A model generated the notes under the pieces. The model had not been told where the DNA came from. It ran no database searches and saw nothing but the letters and a program-made list of their open reading frames with translations. Both the position numbers and the translations under genes were made by a program. DNA of 8,621 nt, taken from NCBI GenBank assembly GCA_023259685.1, contig JALRGP010000043.1, positions 1 through 8,621 on the forward strand. Reading direction: 5' to 3'. Positions 1-7,160 of this stretch are shown one piece after another (position 1 is the first letter of the stretch; every line of letters begins with the position of its first letter). Source of the stretch: Alphaproteobacteria bacterium. Lineage in GTDB: Bacteria; Pseudomonadota; Alphaproteobacteria; JALRGP01.

Positions 1-202
1 AGCATGTATTTGTCCACATGCCTGGGCTATGATATTTTGCACAATGACGCTTTTGTAATAATATGTGAGGTCTTTCATCGCACATTTTATGAACAAAAAT
101 TGAAAATGCACGGTGCAAAAAACCTTGGTAATGGGCGTGCATTTTTTCACATACACCTGTTGGTATATCATCTTTGGTTACCAAAATAACATCATCACGC
201 AT
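1..202 (-). CDS. idi: Isopentenyl-diphosphate delta-isomerase, type I (N-terminal part)
   Basis: This gene runs off the left edge; only the first 67 codons are present. The enzyme interconverts IPP and DMAPP, the building blocks of isoprenoids such as quinone tails and undecaprenyl phosphate, in the cytoplasm. The translation follows the type I (Nudix-fold) family in order: DDVILVTKDDIPTG at residues 3-16, AHYQGFLHRAFSIF at 23-36 with H24 and H30 where the family's metal-binding histidines lie, LLQKRHCAKYHSPGMWTNTC at 48-67. The active-site cysteine of the usual WTNTCCSHP block would fall just outside the window. The ATG (202-200) lies inside the last codons of rbfA, so the genes overlap by 8 bases in different frames and are probably translationally coupled. 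The family call is firm; the rest of the gene is unseen. Confidence 0.88.
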   Translation of the reverse strand, partial: MRDDVILVTKDDIPTGVCEKMHAHYQGFLHRAFSIFVHKMCDERPHILLQKRHCAKYHSPGMWTNTC

Positions 203-566
203 CTATCATCTTGCTCAATACAGTGTCAGCGCGATCAAACGATTTGTCTAATCGAATGCTGAGTTGGGGAGTAAATTTTAAATATAATTTTTTTGATAGT
301 TCTTTCCTTAAAAATGGAATAAAATGAATCAAAACTTTTAAATGATGTTCCGCCTCTATTCCTCCAAGTGGCATAATAAAAATCTGAGCATGTTGTAAGT
401 CATTAGACATTTCAACATGGGTGACCGTCACAGGGACGGTCATTTTAAATTCTAAGTCTAGGGGAAAGCATCCATTTGTGATCGCATGGCTTAAAATTTT
501 TTGAATTTCTTGCGCTACGCGTTTACTTCTGTGACTTTGGGATGCTGCTGGTAAAAATAATTTCAT
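195..566 (-). CDS. rbfA: Ribosome-binding factor A
   Basis: This 123-residue protein matches RbfA, the small KH-fold factor that binds the 30S subunit and is needed for late 16S rRNA 5'-end processing and cold adaptation. Family features are visible: an N-terminal basic helix (SHRSKRVAQEIQKILSHAI, residues 11-29), the central VTHVEMSNDLQHAQIFI strand-helix block (about 48-64), and the C-terminal block LSIRLDKSFDRADTVLSKM (about 102-120), equivalent to the usual FRxDxSxExAxxxxxLL ending. Length is normal. The ATG at 566 lies 11 bases after the yggT stop, with a weak GAGA purine stretch upstream; the 3' end overlaps the idi start. In many alphaproteobacteria rbfA sits with infB and truB; here it is between yggT and idi, so the usual cluster has been rearranged. 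Confidence 0.88.
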   Translation of the reverse strand: MKLFLPAASQSHRSKRVAQEIQKILSHAITNGCFPLDLEFKMTVPVTVTHVEMSNDLQHAQIFIMPLGGIEAEHHLKVLIHFIPFLRKELSKKLYLKFTPQLSIRLDKSFDRADTVLSKMIDA

Positions 567-577
567 GATGTCTCGTT

Positions 578-883
578 TTATAAGGGAAAACGTATGAGTA
601 TACGTCCAATCATTTGCTCAACAAAATATAATATGGCGACCAATATGATCGGGCTTAAATCAATGTCACCAATTGAGGGGATAATACGACGTATACGTCT
701 TAAAACAGGCTCTGTCATTTTGTATAAAAAACTATACACATTATACACAATAGGATTATGTTTATTAACGACATTAAAATAATCCAACCAACTCATAATG
801 ATATAAATGTATAAAAAAAACCTATAAAAATCCGTAATAAATAATAAAACCCTTAAGAAAGGAACAATTAAGATATCCATCAT
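578..883 (-). CDS. yggT: YggT family integral membrane protein
   Basis: This is a small membrane protein with two YggT-type hydrophobic segments: roughly ILIVPFLRVLLFITDFYRFF followed by LYIYIIMSWL near the N-terminus, and ILVAILYFVEQMIGRILI at the C-terminus. Between them lies the family signature: WLDYFNVVNKHNP, then YKMTEPVLRRIRRIIPSIG and IDLSPI, matching the conserved TEP.L.(P/R)IRR.IP..GG.DLSP pattern. Family function is poorly defined; links to osmotic tolerance, division and membrane-protein biogenesis have been proposed. I place the start at the double ATG (883/880), giving about 100 residues, typical of the family. An upstream ATG at 928 and a TTG at 940 would add a non-conserved N-terminal tail. 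It is first in a minus-strand cluster with rbfA and idi. Start uncertain, family call secure. Confidence 0.82.
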   Translation of the reverse strand: MMDILIVPFLRVLLFITDFYRFFLYIYIIMSWLDYFNVVNKHNPIVYNVYSFLYKMTEPVLRRIRRIIPSIGDIDLSPIILVAILYFVEQMIGRILIRFPL

Positions 884-964
884 AATGTTATGGTAATCTC
901 TTATTATGTTAAGATTAGCCTTTGACATTAAAGAACTCAAGTGTCGTGAAATTTGGGGATGTGA

Positions 965-1060
965 TTAAAAGTGGGGGCTAAGTTGCAAGATTTTGGTTCC
1001 AAAATGGTCTAAAAGTTTAGGATGATTGTTTAATTCACTCACAAGATTTTCAAGCTGCAT
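965..1060 (-). other. Possible small ORF of 31 codons (doubtful)
   Basis: On the minus strand an ATG at 1060 opens a 31-residue frame beginning MQLENLVSELNNHPKLL and ending ILQLSPHF at a TAA. Composition is protein-like (an amphipathic N-terminal stretch), and it lies 82 bases upstream of yggT in the same direction. However, there is no convincing Shine-Dalgarno sequence, an in-frame TAA immediately precedes the ATG, and I recognise no family. It could be a leader peptide, a remnant of a lost gene, or chance. Listed only so that the divergent intergenic region is accounted for. Confidence 0.15.
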
Positions 1061-1071
1061 TTATCCGACAA

Positions 1072-1101
1072 TTGCATTATCTATAAAAGGCATATTACAA
1101 T
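1072..1101 (+). promoter_or_regulatory. Putative sigma-70 promoter for rpmB
   Basis: TTGCAT (1072-1077) and TACAAT (1096-1101) are separated by 18 bases, a good sigma-70 type pair in the divergent region between yggT and rpmB. Transcription would start near 1108, shortly before the rpmB start at 1132. Supported by sequence match and position only, and AT-rich DNA gives chance matches often. Confidence 0.4.
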
Positions 1102-1131
1102 AAAGTAGCTAAGATTATGTTTTTTTATAAA

Positions 1132-1419
1132 ATGTCTCGTCAATGTATTGTGACTCATAAAGCGGTTTTGACTGGAAATAACGTCAGCCATGCCAACAAC
1201 AAAACACGTCGCCGATTTTTACCCAATTTGCAGGAGCTCAGTTTGTTTAGTGACGCGCTAAAACAAAGTATTCGCGTTCGTATTTCAACACAAGGTCTTC
1301 GTACCATTGATTTTCATGGCGGAATTGACCGTTATGTTTTATCTACCCGGAACTCCCAATTAGATTCAAGCTTATTGAAATTAAAAAAGCTCTTGATCAA
1401 AAAGGGCGCCCATATATAA
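1132..1419 (+). CDS. rpmB: 50S ribosomal protein L28
   Basis: This encodes a 95-residue L28 protein of the large ribosomal subunit. The match is clear along its length: MSRQCIVTHKAVLTGNNVSH at the start, HANNKTRRRFLPNLQ (about residues 20-34), SDALKQSIRVRISTQGLRTI (about 40-59), and a lysine-rich C-terminus. These are typical of the longer alphaproteobacterial L28. The ATG at 1132 is preferred because the family begins MSRxC; an ATG five codons earlier (1117) would add MFFYK, and neither start has a strong Shine-Dalgarno sequence. A candidate promoter lies directly upstream and the SPOR-domain gene begins 9 bases after the stop, so the two are likely co-transcribed. Confidence 0.93.
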   Translation: MSRQCIVTHKAVLTGNNVSHANNKTRRRFLPNLQELSLFSDALKQSIRVRISTQGLRTIDFHGGIDRYVLSTRNSQLDSSLLKLKKLLIKKGAHI

Positions 1420-1428
1420 AAATACAGC

Positions 1429-2418
1429 ATGAGCTCACCATTTAAATTTCGTTTAGTGAAAAAAGATCATCATGAGGATGATCCTATGTTGAATTTTGAA
1501 TATTCTGCTTTGCAAAAGCACCAAGATTTTCAGCGCATAGAACCTCAATTAATGAATGGGCCTGGTGCAGGTTATTATCAACAGCCCAGTGATCCAGCTC
1601 AATCTTTTAATCCTCAATTGCAAAACCATTCTCAACGTCATCATGATTTTCAATATGAACGACCCAAACAATCAGTCGCTCTTAAGCTTGTGTTATGCGT
1701 TGTAGGATTATGCCTGTGTATTGTAATGGGGTGCTTTTTTTATTATTGGCACACAAAAACAACAGATATTCCTTATATACCAGGAGATTTGTCCCCTTAT
1801 AAAGAAAAACCTTTTGATGTTGGAGGATATCAAGCCCCGCACCAAGACAAAACTGTTTATGATGACTTTGAGTCTTTGCCACCAGAATCAGAAGAATTAT
1901 TACCGCCACCAGAATCGCCGATTGCTATTGATCCAAATCAGCCCGCTAAAATTCATCACTCATTTCCTCCAGGAACCATGTTGATTGTTAACGAGAAAGG
2001 CCAGCTTATTCGATTGCAATCGCCCCACTCATCACTTCCATCTGTGCCATCAAAAGATCCTTTGACTCCAACTGACATTGTCGTCAGTGATGATGATCCT
2101 ATAAAAGAAGATCTTCAATCTAAAGAAACTAGAGAGGGTTACGCATTTCCTAAAAAAGTCCCCGCTCATTCAAATGATCAATCTTTTTATGTTCAAGTTC
2201 AAAAAGATTTACATACGGAAGGTGAAGCTATTAAAAAATGGAGTCTTTTAAGTAAAAGATTTTCGTTGGATAACACAGGTTCTCTCGTCAAGAGTTATGT
2301 CGTTGGTGGAAAAAAGAAATACTCTCTTTTGCTAGGGCCGTTTTCTGATCAAGCAGAGGCCGCGCGCACAGCAAAAAAAGTAGGATCTGGTGCAAAAATT
2401 GTGGCTTCAAACTATTAA
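1429..2418 (+). CDS. SPOR-domain single-pass membrane protein
   Basis: This 329-residue protein has the architecture of envelope SPOR proteins. A charged, Q/H/P-rich cytoplasmic N-terminus (residues 1-82) precedes one hydrophobic segment (about 83-106, LKLVLCVVGLCLCIVMGCFF). A long Pro/Ser/Glu-rich periplasmic linker (about 107-250) leads to a C-terminal SPOR domain (about 251-329: SFYVQVQKDL, then YSLLLGPFSDQAEAARTAKK). SPOR domains bind glycan strands stripped of stem peptides at division sites, so a septal or cell-wall role is expected, as for FtsN- or DamX-like proteins; no further assignment is justified. It begins 9 bases after rpmB, and its last 29 bases overlap the AmpG-like gene downstream. 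Confidence 0.82.
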   Translation: MSSPFKFRLVKKDHHEDDPMLNFEYSALQKHQDFQRIEPQLMNGPGAGYYQQPSDPAQSFNPQLQNHSQRHHDFQYERPKQSVALKLVLCVVGLCLCIVMGCFFYYWHTKTTDIPYIPGDLSPYKEKPFDVGGYQAPHQDKTVYDDFESLPPESEELLPPPESPIAIDPNQPAKIHHSFPPGTMLIVNEKGQLIRLQSPHSSLPSVPSKDPLTPTDIVVSDDDPIKEDLQSKETREGYAFPKKVPAHSNDQSFYVQVQKDLHTEGEAIKKWSLLSKRFSLDNTGSLVKSYVVGGKKKYSLLLGPFSDQAEAARTAKKVGSGAKIVASNY

Positions 2419-3625
2419 ATATTCCCATAAAGCTGTTCATAAACTACCACATGTGGCATTTTTATGCTTGGGAATCACAAGTGGTATTCCTTTTTTACTT
2501 GTTCTTGGAACCCTTAGTTATTGGATGGCAGAATTGTCTATGCCAGCCCATGTCATTGGTGCAATGGGTTGGGTCACACTACCCTATTCATTTAAAATGT
2601 TTTTAAGTTTTATTTTAAGAATTCCTTCGCCTTTTTTTAAAATTTTAGACGAGAGGCGTGGTTGGTATATCTCAACCTTATTATTAATGACGATATGTTT
2701 AATAGGAATTGCTCATCTATCGCCATTACATCACACCTATAGTGTTGCTTTTTTAGGATTTATTGTCTGTATGTGTGCATCTATCCAAGATACGATTGTC
2801 GATCACTTGCGCATTGAATGGCGACAAAGAATGAATGCATCTTTTGAGTGTATTGGGTTTCGCTTCGGTATGTTCATATCTGGTGCGGGCGCTCTTTATT
2901 TATCGCACTATTGGGGGTGGAAAAATGCATACATTATTGTTGCAATCATCGCGTTGTTATTTGGTAGTACTGTTTTTTTTTTAGACGCAAAACCATACAC
3001 CATGCCAACATTTCGAATTGTCTGGAACAGCTTATGGGGCTTTAGAAAAATTCCTTTTGTTTTTCTGATTATTTGCTTTTTTAAATCAGGTGATGTGGCT
3101 ATGAACGCTATGCTATCTCCTTTTTTATATGATTTAGGGGTTGATAAATTATCATTTGCCAATCTCACCAAAACGTATGGCTTGTTATTTATCGTATTGG
3201 GTAGTTTTAGTGTGAATTTATATTCATTCAAAAAAATGATTCACATGTCTTTTATATTGCAAATTTTTAGCACCCTATCTTTTGCCTATATGGGGACATA
3301 TATGGGAAAAGTTGCCCATTTGCCCCTGTCATATTTAAACATGATTGTGAGTATAGAAAATTTTACATCGGGGTTTGTCAATGCGACCTTTATTTTATAT
3401 TTGTCAAAATTATGTGAATCCCGTAATAATATGGTTGTTTTTTCTGTGTTGTACGCTTTTTCATCTTTTAGCCGCATCATGCAATCCCACATGTTTGGCA
3501 TCATCTCATCCGCATATGGTTGGGGAACTGTATTTGTTATATCTACAATCATCATTATTGGGTGTTACATGATTTTTATGCGCTCAGATCGTACCGATAA
3601 AATTGATAAAAAATTCTTTTCTTGA
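2390..3625 (+). CDS. AmpG-like MFS permease
   Basis: This polytopic membrane protein of 411 residues has about twelve hydrophobic segments. Within the major facilitator superfamily it most resembles the AmpG muropeptide permease group: an N-terminal FLCLGITSGIPFLLVLGTL segment, a PYSFKMFLSF loop, ERRGWYIST, the helix around ASIQDTIVDHLRIEW, and FRFGMFISGAGALYL. AmpG imports anhydromuropeptides for peptidoglycan recycling, but intracellular alphaproteobacteria carry several AmpG paralogues whose substrates are unknown. The GTG start at 2390 lies inside the SPOR gene, 29 bases before its stop, with AGGA four bases upstream; TTG at 2399 is an alternative, and there is no ATG before the first membrane segment. 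The overlap suggests translational coupling to the SPOR protein. Confidence 0.75.
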   Translation: MQKLWLQTIKYSHKAVHKLPHVAFLCLGITSGIPFLLVLGTLSYWMAELSMPAHVIGAMGWVTLPYSFKMFLSFILRIPSPFFKILDERRGWYISTLLLMTICLIGIAHLSPLHHTYSVAFLGFIVCMCASIQDTIVDHLRIEWRQRMNASFECIGFRFGMFISGAGALYLSHYWGWKNAYIIVAIIALLFGSTVFFLDAKPYTMPTFRIVWNSLWGFRKIPFVFLIICFFKSGDVAMNAMLSPFLYDLGVDKLSFANLTKTYGLLFIVLGSFSVNLYSFKKMIHMSFILQIFSTLSFAYMGTYMGKVAHLPLSYLNMIVSIENFTSGFVNATFILYLSKLCESRNNMVVFSVLYAFSSFSRIMQSHMFGIISSAYGWGTVFVISTIIIIGCYMIFMRSDRTDKIDKKFFS

Positions 3626-3680
3626 AAATGTTATTATTGTATAAGAGTCTCCATCTAGATATGGTTGTGAGGACAATAGA

Positions 3681-5015
3681 ATGGGCTTTTCAAAAGGTTT
3701 GCAATTAATGTCGACCATAATTGTGTTAATTTTTTTGGTTGGAGTTATTGCATTCATTGCCATTTATCCAGGTCAAATACATATTGATTGGTTAGGCTAT
3801 ACAATTGATTGTCCGATTGGTTTATGCATTGCATTTTTAATCATTATCTTTTTTATGTATGCATTGATTCACAAATTGTGGAGAAAAATACTAAAAATAC
3901 CCATTATTTATCAAAAATTTATTTTTAAAAAACAACGTGATCAGGGACAATCGCTTTTAGTTGACAGTATCAGCGCATTATTTGCCGGCCAACCAGAGGA
4001 AGCAAAAGATTTAATTCATTTGTGCCAAGAATTTATTCCAGGTGATTCCGTTTTAACACATTTTTTAGCACAGTCTGCTTTATCTTTGGATGACGTCCAG
4101 GGGGCTGAAAAACTCTACCGTCAAATGCTCAATCATCCTCGGTTGAATTTTTTAGGGGCACAAGGTTTGTATCAATGTGCAAAGCTTGAAAAAAATTGGA
4201 AAGATGCGTACGATTATGTGTTGAAGGCATTTTCGTTACGTCCTGATTCTCCATGGGTTACCAAAGAATTATGTTCCGTGACAATCATGTTGGATAAAAT
4301 GAACGTGGCTAAAGACCCCCCCCTTAAAAAATCAATGTCTAAAAAAGATTTTGATGTTTTTCAATCGGCACGCCTGTGGATTCAATGTCATCACATGTTG
4401 GATGATCAAAAAAAAATGGACGCTTTGAAGACGATTCATCAAACGTGTCCAAATTGGGTGGTTCCGACTTACCATTATGCTCTATTGCTTGAAAAAAATC
4501 ACAAAAGAGATCGGGCTAAAAAAGTATTAATGGCCTCCTATGAATTGTCTCCCCATCGATTATTGGGGCACGGTTGGTTAAAATGTGACAGCCCCGGGGA
4601 TATTCATTTTTTGTCTGCCTTAATGCCGCTGATATCCATTCATCCTAAGCACTTTGAATCATTATTACTTCAAGCGCAAAGCGCATTTGAGGAAAAAAAC
4701 TTTGAACAATTGATTCCCACGTTAAAAGAACTATACGAAACAAATCAAAAAATTGAATATTTAATGTTGCTTGAGTATGCACAAAAAAATCCTCACGCCT
4801 CTATGGTCAACCTTGTCAATCCCTTGGAAGTTGAGCGCTCATTTGCATGGCAATGTGAACAATGTCATCATAGATCTCATCATTGGGATGTGATATGTGA
4901 AGAATGCTTAACCTTATATTCATTTCAATGGACAGATCTGTCACCGCGTCATCCCGTTTTGATGAATCACATGAACCACGATGACCGGCATTATTTAATT
5001 GGAGTAAACTCATGA
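3681..5015 (+). CDS. HemY-type TPR membrane protein with C-terminal zinc ribbon
   Basis: The 444-residue protein starts with two membrane segments (about residues 10-30 and 45-66) separated by IYPGQIHIDWLGYTIDCP, the signature of the HemY N-terminal domain (not protoporphyrinogen oxidase despite the name). A soluble helical region with TPR-like repeats follows (for example GAEKLYRQMLNHPRLNFLGA and AYDYVLKAFSLRPDSPWVT). Near the end are CEQC (392-395) and CEEC (406-409), a four-cysteine rubredoxin-like zinc ribbon like the one in LapB/YciM and alphaproteobacterial HemY proteins. Function of the family is unclear; an inner-membrane scaffold is likely. GAGGACAATAGA before the ATG is a good ribosome-binding site. 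The TGA stop overlaps the rluC start (ATGA), indicating coupling. Confidence 0.75.
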   Translation: MGFSKGLQLMSTIIVLIFLVGVIAFIAIYPGQIHIDWLGYTIDCPIGLCIAFLIIIFFMYALIHKLWRKILKIPIIYQKFIFKKQRDQGQSLLVDSISALFAGQPEEAKDLIHLCQEFIPGDSVLTHFLAQSALSLDDVQGAEKLYRQMLNHPRLNFLGAQGLYQCAKLEKNWKDAYDYVLKAFSLRPDSPWVTKELCSVTIMLDKMNVAKDPPLKKSMSKKDFDVFQSARLWIQCHHMLDDQKKMDALKTIHQTCPNWVVPTYHYALLLEKNHKRDRAKKVLMASYELSPHRLLGHGWLKCDSPGDIHFLSALMPLISIHPKHFESLLLQAQSAFEEKNFEQLIPTLKELYETNQKIEYLMLLEYAQKNPHASMVNLVNPLEVERSFAWQCEQCHHRSHHWDVICEECLTLYSFQWTDLSPRHPVLMNHMNHDDRHYLIGVNS

Positions 5016-5869
5016 CACATCAACAGATTATTGTTTCAGATATGTATAATGGAATGCGCTTAGATAAATTTCTTAGAATGCAACTAAAAGATTACCATTG
5101 GAGCCAGAGTTTTATTGAAAAAGCTTTGCGAGATAAAAAAATTAAAATTGATGACCGTAAATCGGCATCATCTGATCGTTTATCGACAGGTATGATTGTG
5201 GACATTAAACAGGTCCCCTCATCTTACGTTGTTCAAAAAGATAAATATCTTCATAATGAAGCAAAAGATTTAAAAAAATATATTTTGTTTGAAGATGATC
5301 ATATTATCGCTTTGAATAAACCATGCGGTCTTGCATGCCAAGGGGGAACAAAAATAGCTGTATCTTTGGATGATATTTTAAAATGCATTGACCCAGAAAT
5401 TCGCCTTGTCCACAGATTGGATAAAAAAACCAGTGGATTACTTGTGGTTGCAAAAAACTTGAAGGTTGCACAAAAATTAACAGGCTATTTTAAAACCCAT
5501 GATATTCATAAAACTTATATTGCTATTGTACATGGGAAGCCAAGACCTGCTAAAGGCGTCATTGATTCGCCTATTATGATTGGACGAGAAGAAAAATCTG
5601 CCCACACATCCTACAGCATGATGTCATCAAACCACACCTATTCAAGGGTCAGACTGAACCCATCCACCGGCAGACAGCATCAATTGCGTGTTCATATGGC
5701 ATCTTTGGGATGTCCTATCGTTGGAGATGACGCTTATGGTGAAGCTAAAAATAGCGCTAAATTAATGCTGCATAGTTTTTCAATGCAATTGCCGCCATTG
5801 GGTGAGGGAGAAAATGAACCACTCATGTTAAGTTGTCCCATCCCTTCTTATTTTGACAAATATATTTGA
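5012..5869 (+). CDS. rluC: RluC/RluD-family 23S rRNA pseudouridine synthase
   Basis: This 285-residue protein isomerises specific uridines of 23S rRNA to pseudouridine. Residues about 12-65 form an S4 RNA-binding domain (GMRLDKFLRMQLKD, IEKALRDKKIKID). The catalytic domain contains ALNKPCGLACQGG (100-112) and the active-site motif VHRLDKKTSGLLVVAK, with catalytic Asp137. Further family blocks are KTYIAIVHG, the LNPSTGRQHQLRVHMASLG segment and GCPIVGDDAYG. The TSGLL form of the motif favours RluC over RluD, but the exact target uridines cannot be read from sequence. The ATG overlaps the HemY-type stop by 4 bases and has GGAG seven bases upstream. It converges with the accessory operon, whose last stop codon is only 6 bases away, and no terminator hairpin is visible between them. 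Confidence 0.85.
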   Translation: MTHQQIIVSDMYNGMRLDKFLRMQLKDYHWSQSFIEKALRDKKIKIDDRKSASSDRLSTGMIVDIKQVPSSYVVQKDKYLHNEAKDLKKYILFEDDHIIALNKPCGLACQGGTKIAVSLDDILKCIDPEIRLVHRLDKKTSGLLVVAKNLKVAQKLTGYFKTHDIHKTYIAIVHGKPRPAKGVIDSPIMIGREEKSAHTSYSMMSSNHTYSRVRLNPSTGRQHQLRVHMASLGCPIVGDDAYGEAKNSAKLMLHSFSMQLPPLGEGENEPLMLSCPIPSYFDKYI

Positions 5870-5875
5870 CGCGTA

Positions 5876-6928
5876 TTAAGAGGGGAAACTTTCTAAGTAT
5901 TCAAAACAATCGAACTCTGAGATTTTCATAAAACCCAGTCGTTCATAAATACGATATCCAGAATCGCTGGACGCTGATAGTGTGAGAAATTGGCACCCAG
6001 CCCTCTTCGCTAGATCTATTAAAAATTCCATCATAGCCGTGGCGTATCCTTTTTTTTGCATGCCTTTTTGTGTCATCAGTGTGAAAACTGCACAACTGCT
6101 GTTTGTTTCTAATAACATGGCAATGGTTGTTGTGACAGCATTATGCTTCCCGATAAATAATTTTTCTTTCTCCTTGAATAAGGCGTTGACATCTATATTT
6201 TGGAAAAAAGGAATAGCAAGGGCATCATAGGACCTTAAAATCCCCAAAAAGTCATTCAAGGTAAGTGTGTCGGTGACTGGTTTGACACTTAGATTCATTG
6301 GAGTCGTACCGATGAGGGTATTTGATACATCACAGATCATGGCATGCGCTGTGACGTCTTTTTGAAAGCCATGCTCCACCATGGTATAGGATATCATTGG
6401 GTGGCGCTCACTGGGGGGGATCCACCATGCAAATGGTTGGCCTCCAAAAGCATTTTTAATCTTTACGATCACACCATTAAGACCGTCAAGAGACGGCGCC
6501 CCATAAGCAATATTAAACATACTGGTCCCAAGAGCACAATTGATCACCGTTACCCCGTCAATAACATCAATAGGATAGCCAAGAATTTTTGGTTGATACA
6601 TAAAATGCTGAAGATGATTATTTTCAATGAAACGTAACCGCGATGAGGATTGAAGGCATACCACATTATGACTGAGCAACTGTTGAAAGCCTGGGTCGCA
6701 TCCATGGTAGGATACCAAATCCACACGAAAAGGCAGGTCTGATTCCTCAAATGCTTCCTCTAATTTTGATAAATTCAAAGAATCAATTTTTTCGTAATAC
6801 AATAAATCTAAATCTGAAAATTTTTTAGGATGTCCATGGACTCTTGATCCAAAAGCAAAAAAACTGTAGTCATACCCAGATAAAATCTCTTTGACAATAT
6901 TTAAATGTTTGGGATCAAGGGATATCAT
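5876..6928 (-). CDS. MNT nucleotidyltransferase - GNAT acetyltransferase fusion
   Basis: This 350-residue protein joins two enzymes. Residues 1-95 are a minimal nucleotidyltransferase: GSRVHGHPKKFSDLDL (27-42) is an exact GSX10DXD motif with D39 and D41, and the third acidic residue is D70 in RVDLV. Residues about 105-350 form a GNAT acetyltransferase of the bipartite kind, with a degenerate N-terminal lobe (PFAWWIPPSERHP from 165) and a catalytic lobe carrying the acetyl-CoA loop QKKGYA (291-296) and YERLGF (328-333). MNT proteins of HepT/MntA modules AMPylate the HEPN partner, and a HEPN gene lies directly upstream, overlapping by 14 bases. The GNAT substrate is unknown. I chose the ATG at 6928; TTG at 6940 is an alternative. 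Key residues of both domains are intact. I do not know this fusion as a described protein. Confidence 0.8.
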   Translation of the reverse strand: MISLDPKHLNIVKEILSGYDYSFFAFGSRVHGHPKKFSDLDLLYYEKIDSLNLSKLEEAFEESDLPFRVDLVSYHGCDPGFQQLLSHNVVCLQSSSRLRFIENNHLQHFMYQPKILGYPIDVIDGVTVINCALGTSMFNIAYGAPSLDGLNGVIVKIKNAFGGQPFAWWIPPSERHPMISYTMVEHGFQKDVTAHAMICDVSNTLIGTTPMNLSVKPVTDTLTLNDFLGILRSYDALAIPFFQNIDVNALFKEKEKLFIGKHNAVTTTIAMLLETNSSCAVFTLMTQKGMQKKGYATAMMEFLIDLAKRAGCQFLTLSASSDSGYRIYERLGFMKISEFDCFEYLESFPS

Positions 6929-7160
6929 GAAAAACGCCAATAGAGGTTAAAAATTTTTTAACCTCTGCAGAAAATGAAGGGCAAATATCGATCACCACTT
7001 CTGCATCATGCTCATTATAGGTATGAACGGTCAAATTTCTTTTTTTTAAAAAATCAAACCAAATTTCAGGATCATCAATAAAATTTTCAAGGGCAGCCAT
7101 ACGAAAGGTTTCCCTTGGAGATTTTGCGATTTTACCACGTTGTTCTAATAATTTTTTCAT
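6915..7160 (-). CDS. Surviving C-terminal HEPN open frame (81 codons)
   Basis: Downstream of the UGA the same frame stays open from an ATG at 7160 to the stop at 6915. It encodes 81 residues that include KSPRETFRMAALENF and the complete RX4HXY motif (local R41, H46, Y48) but lack the first HEPN helices. GGAAA about five bases before this ATG could serve as a weak ribosome-binding site, so reinitiation after the upstream stop is possible. A fragment lacking the first helices may not fold or form the usual HEPN dimer. This is the same gene as the broken HEPN entry. Confidence 0.45.
   Translation of the reverse strand: MKKLLEQRGKIAKSPRETFRMAALENFIDDPEIWFDFLKKRNLTVHTYNEHDAEVVIDICPSFSAEVKKFLTSIGVFHDIP

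Noticed and set aside
4..189. Plus-strand open frame of 61 codons at the left edge
   Set aside because: It is antisense to the well-matched idi coding sequence on the minus strand and resembles no protein family.
2908..3555. Minus-strand open frames of about 90-107 codons
   Set aside because: They lie opposite the AmpG-like permease, which explains this region better; no family resemblance.
4311..4325. Run of C in the HemY-type gene as a frameshift or phase-variable tract
   Set aside because: The frame stays intact through the tract, and TPR-like sequence continues on both sides, so there is no sign of a switch.
5982..6637. Two plus-strand open frames (5982-6230 and 6344-6637)
   Set aside because: Both are antisense shadows of the MNT-GNAT gene, whose minus-strand translation has recognisable catalytic motifs.
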